Source: Holosporales bacterium (GTDB taxonomy: Bacteria > Pseudomonadota > Alphaproteobacteria > BNTO01). Taken from it: a DNA stretch of 6,147 bases. Of this stretch, positions 1-5,842 are shown in pieces (positions within the stretch are counted from its first letter, which is position 1; each line of letters begins with the position of its first letter). Made by a program: the position numbers and the translations under genes. The notes under the pieces were generated by a model. It had not been told where the DNA came from and did not search any database. It saw only the letters and a program-made list of their open reading frames with translations. The stretch covers positions 1 to 6,147 of the forward strand of contig JAISCJ010000062.1 of assembly GCA_031265645.1 (NCBI GenBank). Reading direction: 5' to 3'.

Positions 1-763
1 CACAATCAAAATGGAGAATAAATTTAACTTCTGGATTATACCAATAGAAAAAGCTTGCCAATACGCAACGTTTGCTTGCACAAACTCTATCGGAAAAATA
101 CGAAACTACTTTGCAGACCGCCGTACCCTAATGCTCGAAATTACTGAAGCTCGCCAAAATGTATTGCAATACGAACGGGAATTTTTTAATTATGAGCGAC
201 TCAACTCGGAAAATACATACCTGCGAGCAATTCTTCCAATCGTGAGTGAACAAAACTTGGATACGCTCACTGTAATTCCGCGAGTAAACCCCAGAATTCC
301 GTTCGTTTGGTTATTTTATGCGTCGCCAAATGCTTATGACAAAATAAAGGTTGGAAATGTTGTAATCTCGCCACAAGGAGTGATAGGACGAGTTGTTTCT
401 AAGCAAAAAAAGCGGACGTCCGGAGAAGTCTCTGTGTTACTGGCGACACATATTCAGTCACGCATTCCGGTAATTTCCAAGGAAAGTCGGCAGAGAGCAA
501 TGTTGCACGGACAAAATTCTTCACTAATGGCGATTAAGCACATTCAGCAAAATTGTGACGACGATGCAATGGAAGGAAAGCCTTTTATAGGTGGCGATTT
601 AGCGTTTAAAGATGGCGAGATCCTGATGCTTCTTTGTGATGGAGCAGAGATTCCAGTCGCCAAAGTCGTAATGCAAGATGGTGAAATGAAAGCGAAATGG
701 ATAATTGATTCGCATATGAATTACATGACTGTGATCGTGAGCGCGAACATACTAAATGAATGA
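1..763 (+). CDS. mreC: Rod shape-determining protein MreC (5' end outside the window)
   Basis: MreC is a bitopic inner-membrane protein whose periplasmic beta domains scaffold the MreB/RodA/PBP2 elongation machinery for lateral cell-wall synthesis. Numbering from the Met at position 11, I see a heptad-like helix at about residues 40-75 ending in LNSENTYLRAIL, which matches the MreC coiled coil and its 'EN..LR..L' end. The beta region carries VISPQGVIGRVV (about 118-129), LLATHIQSRIPV (143-154), a HGQ turn (166-168) and a terminal GAEIPVAKVV segment. All are family hallmarks. MreC normally has a cytoplasmic tail and transmembrane helix before this point. The frame is open to the window edge without a stop and no ribosome site precedes Met 11, so that Met is probably internal and the gene starts upstream. 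The usual partner mreD does not follow; a long non-coding gap does. The C-terminus ends soon after the beta domains. The assignment is firm; the start is not visible. Confidence 0.9.
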   Translation, partial: TIKMENKFNFWIIPIEKACQYATFACTNSIGKIRNYFADRRTLMLEITEARQNVLQYEREFFNYERLNSENTYLRAILPIVSEQNLDTLTVIPRVNPRIPFVWLFYASPNAYDKIKVGNVVISPQGVIGRVVSKQKKRTSGEVSVLLATHIQSRIPVISKESRQRAMLHGQNSSLMAIKHIQQNCDDDAMEGKPFIGGDLAFKDGEILMLLCDGAEIPVAKVVMQDGEMKAKWIIDSHMNYMTVIVSANILNE

Positions 764-922
764 AATTGTTATTTTTCAGCTTTAATTCTACGCCCATTAA
801 ATAGCTCAGCGTAACACTAAACGTATTTTACTATACCCAAAATGTTTCTTTTGACTAAATTCTGATAGAAATCTACGTAAAAATGATGTATTGTGCCCAC
901 TCACCCAAGAAACCTAAATGAG

Positions 923-948
923 GAAAAGGCGGTCTGCATGCCTTTTTC
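923..948 (+). terminator. Terminator-like hairpin downstream of mreC
   Basis: GAAAAGGC (923-930) can pair with GCCTTTTTC (940-948, one extra T) around a 9-nt loop, and the right arm runs into a T tract. The layout resembles a rho-independent terminator. It lies 160 nt past the mreC stop, so it could end the mre transcript or a separate short transcript. The stem is short and only GGC/GCC gives GC strength, hence modest confidence. Confidence 0.35.
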
Positions 949-1005
949 ATGTTCTGGACTTTTTTTGTCTCCCCGCCATAAAGATTTTTTGAACTGTTAG
1001 AGATT

Positions 1006-1032
1006 GTATAAATGTTTGTCTTTAATTTATAC
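1006..1032. repeat. Perfect 8-bp inverted repeat, AT-rich
   Basis: GTATAAAT (1006-1013) and ATTTATAC (1025-1032) are exact reverse complements separated by 11 nt. The arms do not extend further in or out. It could be a weak AT-rich hairpin or a palindromic protein-binding site. It is not next to a good promoter, so no role is assigned. Confidence 0.4.
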
Positions 1033-1228
1033 TAATTTTTAAAGCTAGCGGAGATAGATATTAATAAAATATTAACAACATGCAATCAACGGGCAGTCTG
1101 CTTAGTTTAATCGTTGGACCAGCTAATGTCCTGACAGTATAGCTAGGCGCATTGGAAATATGCCATGCTCAAAGTCTCACTATATCTAAACACAACAACT
1201 TTCTCCACCGAACTGAGTCAATTTTAGC

Positions 1229-1234
1229 TATAAT
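1229..1234 (+). promoter_or_regulatory. Probable -10 box of the aromatic amino acid permease promoter
   Basis: A consensus TATAAT sits 64 bp before the permease start codon and would place transcription initiation near 1241. No good -35 is seen: the hexamer 17 bp upstream is CACCGA. The call therefore rests on the perfect -10 and its position in the leader-sized gap before a gene that has no other obvious promoter. Confidence 0.45.
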
Positions 1235-1245
1235 GAAACCCATGC

Positions 1246-1274
1246 TAAACCACCGACGTGCACACGTTTGTTTA
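1246..1274 (+). promoter_or_regulatory. Hairpin in the predicted permease mRNA leader
   Basis: ACGTG (1256-1260) and CACGT (1263-1267) are perfect inverted arms around CA. Outside them TAAAC (1246-1250) pairs with GTTTA (1270-1274), giving ten base pairs with a 5x2 internal loop. It begins about 5 nt after the transcription start predicted from the TATAAT at 1229. At 1283-1290 the 8-bp palindrome CCCTAGGG contains the AGGG that is the best ribosome-binding candidate, 7 nt before the ATG. Together they suggest a structured leader, but regulation is only inferred. Confidence 0.3.
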
Positions 1275-1297
1275 TTATCTAACCCTAGGGCTTTATT

Positions 1298-2488
1298 ATG
1301 CAAAAGAAATTACGTTCAATATCTATGCTCGCTGGAACCGCAATTGGATCTGGCATGATTTCGCTTCCAATCGTACTTGCCCACATTGGGATCATCCCTG
1401 CGATTGGTCTTATGCTTTGTTGCGCATTCATGACATATATCTCTGCGCTTATTCGCACAGAGCTAAATTTACATTCAGACAGCCGCTTCACACTTGAACT
1501 GGTCGGACTCAAATTTTCCGGAAAGGGCGCCGCATTCATAGGAAATATAAGTCTTAGGATGCTACAATTTTCGTTAATGTCTGCGTACATTTATGGTCTA
1601 AGTGCAATCCTTGGGGATGGGAACTGCGCGCAAAAATTATTTGTAGCAATTGGAACCTTTGCAATTCTTGCATTTTCTTCAAACAGAATAATTAGCGTCA
1701 ACCAAAAGCTATTTACGGCTCTTTTGTGCGTCGTCGCTGCATCAATAGTGTGTATGATGTTCCATATAAATTTGGAAACATTGCCACATCGCACAAACTC
1801 AATTCTATTGCCAAAGCTTTGCGTTATTTTACCTACGCTATTTACGTCATTTGGATTTCAGGGGTCGTTGCACTCTCTAACAAGATTCTGTGAAAATGAC
1901 CCGAAACTCATAAAGACGGCGTGCTTTTGGGGCAGCTTTTTGCCAGCAATTTTGTACATAGCCTGGGTCGTTGGCGTGATTGCTTTAATTTTCAGCACTC
2001 AGCCCGCCCTATTTAGCAAAATGGCAACTCAAGGAATTGACATCAATGAATTAATACAAGCTCTATGCTTGGCGTCTGATGCACACATCGTCAAATCTGC
2101 CGTGTTTATGATTTCCGTGTTGGCAATTGTTACGTCGGTCATAGGAGTTGGGTTGGCTTTAGTCGATGATCTAGACGTTGCGCTCGAACGTTTTCGCGAT
2201 CGGGGGCGTTTAAATGAGCGAGTTGGACGCCTCTTGTCTGCAATGATTGCAGTCGTTCCGCCCACGCTCGTTGCGATTTTTGTGCCCAACGCATTTGTTA
2301 AGGTATTAAGTTTCGCTGGAATGATTTTAGCTGTGATCGCAATCTTCTTACCTGTCTTTTTGCTATCTAAAGTAAAAGAACACACAGTATTTCGGATTTT
2401 GCGATCAAAACTGTTGATTTTTAGTTGCATCTTATTCGGAGGGGTAATCGTATTATGTGAGGTTACTAGCCTTTTTGTCATGCTTTGA
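1298..2488 (+). CDS. Aromatic amino acid permease, TyrP/Mtr (HAAAP) family
   Basis: An inner-membrane secondary transporter expected to import tyrosine or tryptophan by proton symport. The 396-residue length and about 11 hydrophobic segments (near 8-28, 33-55, 83-105, 112-130, 137-157, 172-190, 208-232, 264-290, 310-330, 335-358, 370-392) fit the family, whose members have 11 helices and about 400 residues. The first helix carries LAGTAIGSGMISLP (11-24), the unwound-helix substrate-site motif. LPTLFTSFGFQGS (178-190) matches the 'IPVIFTSFGFHGS' block of TyrP; here the His is Gln. TSVIGVGLALVDDLDVAL (279-296) is also family-like. The chosen ATG has AGGG 7 nt upstream and starts directly before the first helix. 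The gene stands alone, convergent with the LRR gene. Tyrosine and tryptophan specificity cannot be separated by eye, so no symbol is given. Such permeases are common in intracellular bacteria that scavenge amino acids. Confidence 0.9.
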   Translation: MQKKLRSISMLAGTAIGSGMISLPIVLAHIGIIPAIGLMLCCAFMTYISALIRTELNLHSDSRFTLELVGLKFSGKGAAFIGNISLRMLQFSLMSAYIYGLSAILGDGNCAQKLFVAIGTFAILAFSSNRIISVNQKLFTALLCVVAASIVCMMFHINLETLPHRTNSILLPKLCVILPTLFTSFGFQGSLHSLTRFCENDPKLIKTACFWGSFLPAILYIAWVVGVIALIFSTQPALFSKMATQGIDINELIQALCLASDAHIVKSAVFMISVLAIVTSVIGVGLALVDDLDVALERFRDRGRLNERVGRLLSAMIAVVPPTLVAIFVPNAFVKVLSFAGMILAVIAIFLPVFLLSKVKEHTVFRILRSKLLIFSCILFGGVIVLCEVTSLFVML

Positions 2489-2504
2489 CTCTGACTTGGG
2501 CAAT

Positions 2505-2524
2505 GGGAAAAACGGGTTTGTCCC
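2505..2524. terminator. Hairpin just after the permease stop codon
   Basis: GGGAAAAAC (2505-2513) faces GTTTGTCCC (2516-2524): eight of nine positions pair, with a tight loop. It starts 17 nt after the permease stop, as a terminator would, but no T tract follows on the plus strand and there is no A run before it to serve the minus strand. It may be a mRNA 3'-end stabilising structure or a weak terminator between the two convergent genes. Confidence 0.35.
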
Positions 2525-2674
2525 TCGATTAATTACGGAGGCTAGATATTATTAACATTTTCATATAGTCTGTTGCTGTCCATCAAGATATTGTACGTAA
2601 AAAAAATATATACGTTTATCAATGCTTAATTCGGGGAATCGATATACATTATTGGATGGTTAACAACATCTTAG

Positions 2675-3916
2675 TTATGGCATAAGTATTCTTTGCAGCG
2701 TTGATGGGCAATTCTTAAACGCATCCGTGCCAATTGTTGCATCGCTCCTGTACGATATTGTCTGCAGTTTTGCACATAATTGAAAAGCGCGTTGCCCAAT
2801 GGTTATTGCTTTCGGAAATAGCGCCGTTATTAAGTTGCGACAATCACAAAACACTCCCCAATCGTCATCCATATCCCCAATGGTTGTTACTTCGGGAAAA
2901 TATACAGTTGTCAGACTACGACAATCAGCAAACGCCATATTTTTGAGAATTTGAACCGAAGGAAAGAGCGCTGTTGTTAAATCATAGCATTGGCGAAATG
3001 TGCGATTCCCAAGGGTTGTTATGTCACCAATCATCACATATTCAAAGGGGGTAGATATATTTTCGCATTCAAATGCACTTGTCGCAGTCGTGCTGTCTCC
3101 CCAGTTCATGGCGATCAATTTTTGCAATTTTTTTGAATCCTTAACTAATTTGGATATTTGCGTGCGTTGAGTCGAACTTAGCCCAGGGCTATCAAATAAT
3201 CCAAGAGATTTTAAATTCGTGCAATTTGATACGTCAAAAGATGGATATCTGCAAATCAAATATAAATGCTCAATATTATCCAAAGTAGGAATTGCTGGCA
3301 TGGTTGTTTGCTGAAAAAGTACAAGGCAGTTGGGTTGTGCTCGCAGCTTAGTGACAGTTAAATCCTCCTTTATTAAGAACATCAAAAAATCGAAACATGG
3401 GTAAACTTTGCCTTCTAAGTACGTGTCAAGTATCGCTGTCATTAAAATCATTGGTGCGTTGACGCTGGTTAGCACGTTACTAAAAGAGCTTTTGATCGCG
3501 AGAATGTTTTGAGCAAGCAATTCATAAAATTTTAAATTGCATGGCGGCCCGATTAGTGCCAAGTTTGCAGTGCGGTCTAGTGTCTCTTCTGCTGTGCAAA
3601 TGAATTCTTCTAGTTCTATCGTTGCGAAGGCGGAGAAAGAGACGATAATGCTCAAACTCAGCGCATAAAAAACATGTTTATGGGACGGTTGAAACCTCTT
3701 CAGTTTCCGTGACAGATCCCTCAGAAAACCAAAGGTTTGACGACGCTGCCGACGAGAGGTTTTAACAGCCCCTTTATATCCAATCACTGAAAGATTCCCT
3801 ATTCCCACATCAACCTTCCCAGCAGGTTCTGTTGACAATAGTTTGGGAAATATTCGGCAATTGGGTTTAGAACAAATCAATTGATCGCATAAAGTTTTCA
3901 GCAGATGTGATCGCAT
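2675..3916 (-). CDS. Exported BspA-type leucine-rich-repeat protein
   Basis: A 413-residue product in the longest frame. The C-terminus (about 293-407) has five BspA/LRR_5-like repeats of about 22 residues with the pattern T-hydrophobic-x-FP-x-hydrophobic-x-x-IG-x-x-AF-x-x-C-x-x-L; one is lengthened by five residues (GDMDDDWGVF). A less regular LRR stretch (EHLYLI, NLKSLGLFDSP) lies at about 215-245. Hydrophobic segment VFYALSLSIIVSFSAFA (82-98) followed by T99 looks like a signal peptide with an A-x-A cleavage site. The preceding stretch is strongly basic (KTSRRQRRQ, RKLKRF). The start is doubtful: ATG 3916 has no Shine-Dalgarno, whereas GTG at 3808 (residue 37) has GGAAGG five nt before it. 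Either way the basic leader is long for a signal peptide. Such repeats mediate protein binding and adhesion in many surface proteins, so an envelope or host-interaction role is plausible but inferred. Residues 99-290 match nothing I recognise. Confidence 0.7.
   Translation of the reverse strand: MRSHLLKTLCDQLICSKPNCRIFPKLLSTEPAGKVDVGIGNLSVIGYKGAVKTSRRQRRQTFGFLRDLSRKLKRFQPSHKHVFYALSLSIIVSFSAFATIELEEFICTAEETLDRTANLALIGPPCNLKFYELLAQNILAIKSSFSNVLTSVNAPMILMTAILDTYLEGKVYPCFDFLMFLIKEDLTVTKLRAQPNCLVLFQQTTMPAIPTLDNIEHLYLICRYPSFDVSNCTNLKSLGLFDSPGLSSTQRTQISKLVKDSKKLQKLIAMNWGDSTTATSAFECENISTPFEYVMIGDITTLGNRTFRQCYDLTTALFPSVQILKNMAFADCRSLTTVYFPEVTTIGDMDDDWGVFCDCRNLITALFPKAITIGQRAFQLCAKLQTISYRSDATIGTDAFKNCPSTLQRILMP
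3806..3819 (-). promoter_or_regulatory. Alternative start with ribosome-binding site for the LRR gene
   Basis: On the minus strand GGAAGG is followed by TTGAT and an in-frame GTG (3808-3806). This is the best ribosome-site/start pair upstream of the signal-peptide-like helix, and it would shorten the protein by 36 residues. The ATG at 3916 has no comparable site. Another in-frame GTG at 3787 has GGG nine nt upstream. Confidence 0.35.
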
Positions 3917-4101
3917 AGTCTTAGTCTAGTATGAACAAGTAATAACTAAATAATAATATCCCGTCTCCAAGAAAAAAAAAGAGGATGTCAATGGACAAAA
4001 TTCGAATACATAAAGATTAGCGGATCGAAGGATGTTAAAACTTCTGCAAAAGTAAGCGTTTTTGTGAATGTTGCGCGAAAAAGGCTGTGATGTGTGCATG
4101 T

Positions 4102-4123
4102 CATACTTTCATGGCGAAGTATG
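4102..4123. promoter_or_regulatory. Operator-like dyad before the HlyD-family gene
   Basis: CATACTT (4102-4108) and AAGTATG (4117-4123) are perfect 7-bp inverted arms with an 8-nt spacer, centre-to-centre 15 bp. The dyad lies 42 bp before the TTG start and is followed by TACACT (4127-4132), a possible -10; the -35 position would fall inside the dyad. The geometry suits a dimeric repressor or activator site, but no regulator gene is in the window. A less perfect inverted repeat lies just upstream (4055-4063 with 4078-4086). Confidence 0.35.
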
Positions 4124-4153
4124 TGTTACACTGCGGTCGTAGGCGTTTTTAGC

Positions 4154-4167
4154 GGAGCAGTACTTTG
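4154..4167 (+). promoter_or_regulatory. Ribosome-binding site deciding the TTG start of the HlyD-family gene
   Basis: GGAG (4154-4157) lies 7 nt before TTG (4165-4167). An in-frame TAG at 4150-4152 rules out any earlier start. The next in-frame Met comes after the whole membrane anchor and lipoyl-like region, so TTG is the only start that keeps the domain layout. Confidence 0.7.
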
Positions 4168-4917
4168 GTTAAAACAAAAAGGATATTAATCGCCGTCGTG
4201 TTTATTTTTGCTGCGGCTGGCTCCTGGTTTGTCCTTAAGCAGAAGGTTTTTGCCAGTGTGGAGCTGTTTTATGCTGGTTCATTAGAAGCGACGCGCGTAG
4301 TCATTCCGTCCAGGCTTCCGTCACAGATTCTCGAATTCGATGTAAAGGCTGGTGATCGGATATCAAAAGGAAGTGTTGTCGCGAAGTTGGACAATGCGAA
4401 TTTGTTGATTGAGCTAAAAAAAGTCAAAAGCAAATACGACCGTGCGCTGACTCTACATAAAGCTGGCAACTATTCAAAGAGCGATCTAGAGACGATACAA
4501 GCCGATAAGGACGAAATTGAGCTGAAGCTTGCGTGGTGTAACGTTAAGTCTCCTATTGACGGTGTGATTTTGGCGAAATACAAAGAATGTGGCGAATGGG
4601 TCACGCAAGGAACGGGGCTGGCTTTGATTGCGGATATACGCAATATCAAGGCATTTTTCTACGTTGAGCATGACAAAATCGCGTCATTAAAAATTGGTGA
4701 AAAAGTTGAGTGCTCTCTTCCCGAAATGCCAGATCATCGTTTTGTCGGCACCGTTTCGGTCATTAGTAGCGAGCCTGAGTTTACTCCGAAGAATGTGCAA
4801 ACAAGAAGTGAAAGAACGCGCCTGGTGTACAAAATTCAGGTAGATTTTGATAATAAAGATGAAGTGCTGAAGCCCGGAATGACTATTGAAACATTATTTT
4901 GTTCTCACAGTTATTAA
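4165..4917 (+). CDS. HlyD/YbhG-type membrane fusion protein of an ABC exporter
   Basis: A periplasmic adaptor anchored in the inner membrane, expected to couple an ABC exporter to an outer-membrane channel. It has a basic N-terminus and single helix (about 7-24). A first half-lipoyl strand set follows (about 45-75: IPSRLPSQILEFDVKAGDRISKG, with V-x-x-GD-x-x-x-KG). Next is a short helical hairpin (about 78-124), then the returning half VKSPIDGVILAKYKECGEWVTQGT (127 on), whose SP-x-DG-V is a hallmark. The end, EFTPKNVQTRSERTRLVYKIQV...LKPGMTIE, closely matches the YbhG/YhiI subgroup. The protein is 250 residues against roughly 330 for YbhG; the shortage is mainly in the hairpin, which is the part that reaches the outer-membrane partner. 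It starts with TTG and is followed after 103 nt by an ABC ATPase of the YbhF type, so the two probably work together. The transported substrate cannot be read from sequence. Confidence 0.85.
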   Translation: MVKTKRILIAVVFIFAAAGSWFVLKQKVFASVELFYAGSLEATRVVIPSRLPSQILEFDVKAGDRISKGSVVAKLDNANLLIELKKVKSKYDRALTLHKAGNYSKSDLETIQADKDEIELKLAWCNVKSPIDGVILAKYKECGEWVTQGTGLALIADIRNIKAFFYVEHDKIASLKIGEKVECSLPEMPDHRFVGTVSVISSEPEFTPKNVQTRSERTRLVYKIQVDFDNKDEVLKPGMTIETLFCSHSY

Positions 4918-4981
4918 GTTTCCATTAATGTTTGTATTCATTGATCTTTAAGCTGCGTTACAGATTTGAACCATAGATGAG

Positions 4982-5027
4982 CAGGCATTAATAGAATGTT
5001 AATAACTACAGAGAATAGAAATGCCTG
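4982..5027 (+). promoter_or_regulatory. Potential stem covering the start codon of the ABC ATPase
   Basis: CAGGCATT (4982-4989) is the exact reverse complement of AATGCCTG (5020-5027), which contains the ATG start codon (5021). Folding would place the weak ribosome site (AGAGA, 5010-5014) in a 30-nt loop and hide the start codon. A possible internal promoter (TTGAAC 4966, TAATAG 4989, 17-bp spacer) would start transcripts after the left arm, so only transcripts from the upstream gene would carry the full stem. Structure and effect are predictions. Confidence 0.3.
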
Positions 5028-5755
5028 AAATCGGTTTTAATGTAGAAGCCCTTTCACGAAGGTTTGGAGAGGTTGTTGCGCTAGACGAGTGTACTCTAAA
5101 TTTCTCATCCGGAATTATTCATGGCATTATTGGTCCTGAAGGCGCAGGAAAGACGACACTGCTGCGAACATTGCTTGGTTTGCTTGATGTCAAATCTGGG
5201 ACAGTGGCGTATTCAAAAGACGGAAAGAGCACTACGCTAAGCGAAATCCGCGATGATATAGCATATATGCCTGAAACACAAAGTTTATATGGCGATTTAT
5301 CTGTTGAAGAGCATTTGCTATTTTTCAAAGATATGTATGGAATGAGTAACGCCGAATATAACGTTCGAAGCAAGGACTTGTTAGCGCTTACTCGTCTGGA
5401 AGGATTCAAGGATCGCCCAGCAAGCAAGCTGTCTGGAGGAATGTATAAAAAGCTCGGGCTCATGTGCGCGTTGCTGCGTTCGCCTTCCGCAATCTTGTTG
5501 GATGAACCAACAAACGGAGTTGACCCAATAAGCCGTCGAGAATTTTGGTCACTTTTGTACGATTTGAAAAAATCAACCGCAATCACGATATTGATGGCCA
5601 CAGCGTATATGGACGAGGCTGAGCGCTGCATGAGTGTTCACCTTCTTGCGAACGGACGCGTAATTGCAGAAGGTGAGCCAAGAGCGCTGCTTGCGCAGTT
5701 TCAATCGCCAGATTTTAATACATTGTTTATTACGAAGATGAAATCACTGGAGTAG
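5021..5755 (+). CDS. ABC transporter ATP-binding protein, YbhF N-terminal-domain type
   Basis: A single 244-residue nucleotide-binding domain expected to energise export with the HlyD-type protein upstream. Visible motifs: Walker A GPEGAGKTT (38-46), Q-loop region YMPETQSLY (82-90, Glu85 where Gln is typical), signature LSGGM (137-141), Walker B AILLDE (157-162) with catalytic Glu162, and D-loop GVDP (166-169). In the H-loop, MATAYMDEAERC (192-203) has Ala195 where the switch His belongs. As I remember E. coli YbhF, which fuses two NBDs, its first domain has GPDGAGKTT, GVDPISRRE and STSYLDEAEQC, while the second has the His (TTHFMDEAE). This gene therefore corresponds to the first, degenerate half; the second half, about 300 residues, is missing. 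No ABC-2 permease follows. The ATG is preceded by a weak AGAGA. It could pair with a canonical NBD and permeases encoded elsewhere, or be the remainder of a decaying locus; the frame is intact. Confidence 0.88.
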   Translation: MPEIGFNVEALSRRFGEVVALDECTLNFSSGIIHGIIGPEGAGKTTLLRTLLGLLDVKSGTVAYSKDGKSTTLSEIRDDIAYMPETQSLYGDLSVEEHLLFFKDMYGMSNAEYNVRSKDLLALTRLEGFKDRPASKLSGGMYKKLGLMCALLRSPSAILLDEPTNGVDPISRREFWSLLYDLKKSTAITILMATAYMDEAERCMSVHLLANGRVIAEGEPRALLAQFQSPDFNTLFITKMKSLE

Positions 5756-5757
5756 TT

Positions 5758-5800
5758 ATGCCATAGGCTGCTTATGTGATGCCATAGGCTGCTTATGTGA
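5758..5800. repeat. Perfect tandem duplication of a 21-bp unit
   Basis: Positions 5758-5778 are repeated exactly at 5779-5799, with one further base matching at 5800. Each unit runs ATGCCATAGG...CTTATGTG and begins ATG-CCA-TAG, so it codes for nothing beyond a two-codon frame. The first copy begins 3 nt after the ATPase stop. The second copy supplies the left arm of the hairpin at 5784-5817, so the duplication copied half of a likely terminator. Confidence 0.9.
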
Positions 5801-5821
5801 ACCACATGGAGCCCTATTTTG
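5784..5821 (+). terminator. Terminator-like hairpin after the ABC ATPase gene
   Basis: The inner stem is ATGTG (5795-5799) with CACAT (5803-5807) around AAC. The outer stem is ATAGGCT (5784-5790) with AGCC-C-TAT (5810-5817), separated by a 4x2 internal loop and with one bulged C. A T-rich run (TATTTTG) follows at once. The position, between the ATPase stop and the rpsF promoter, is where a terminator is expected. The stem is imperfect, so efficiency is uncertain. Confidence 0.5.
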
Positions 5822-5842
5822 TTCAAATTTTTAACGAAGAGC

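Larger units (their letters stand above)
764..1297. other. 534-bp non-coding region between mreC and the permease gene
   Basis: All frames on both strands are broken by frequent stops, and the overlapping open frames are extensions of flanking-gene shadows. I see no tRNA-like T-arm, no ribosomal RNA motif and no recognisable remnant of mreD or another gene. What it does hold is a terminator-like hairpin (923-948), a perfect 8-bp inverted repeat (1006-1032), an AT-rich stretch with a TTAATA-AAA-TATTAA hairpin (about 1060-1075), a weak promoter-like pair (TTGGAC at 1114, TATAGC at 1138, 18-bp spacer) and a TATAAT box (1229-1234) with a structured leader before the permease. A TTGACT hexamer at 851 has no convincing -10 partner at normal spacing. 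A small RNA could sit here, but nothing identifies one. Confidence 0.6.

Noticed and set aside
1152..1497. Two overlapping plus-strand open frames (68 and 79 codons) around the permease start
   Set aside because: They overlap the permease in other frames, have no ribosome sites and their products show no family features or hydrophobic pattern.
1285..1590. Minus-strand open frame opposite the permease, and similar ones at 1591-1794 and 2029-2481
   Set aside because: They mirror the permease codons; products are low-complexity Ser/Thr/Ile-rich without recognisable domains.
2590..2625. T-rich stretch on the minus strand after the LRR gene, considered as its terminator
   Set aside because: There is a run of eight T but no GC-bearing stem in front of it; only a 5-bp ACGTA/TACGT match encloses the run itself.
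3960..4040. TTCGAAT-like sequence considered as a tRNA T-arm
   Set aside because: No matching stems, anticodon loop or acceptor end can be built around it.
5119..5631. 170-codon minus-strand open frame opposite the ABC ATPase
   Set aside because: It lies wholly antisense to a gene with all ABC motifs, and its product is Ser-rich with no family resemblance.
5758..5800. The 21-bp tandem repeat as a CRISPR array
   Set aside because: The copies are directly adjacent with no spacers, there are only two and no cas genes are present.
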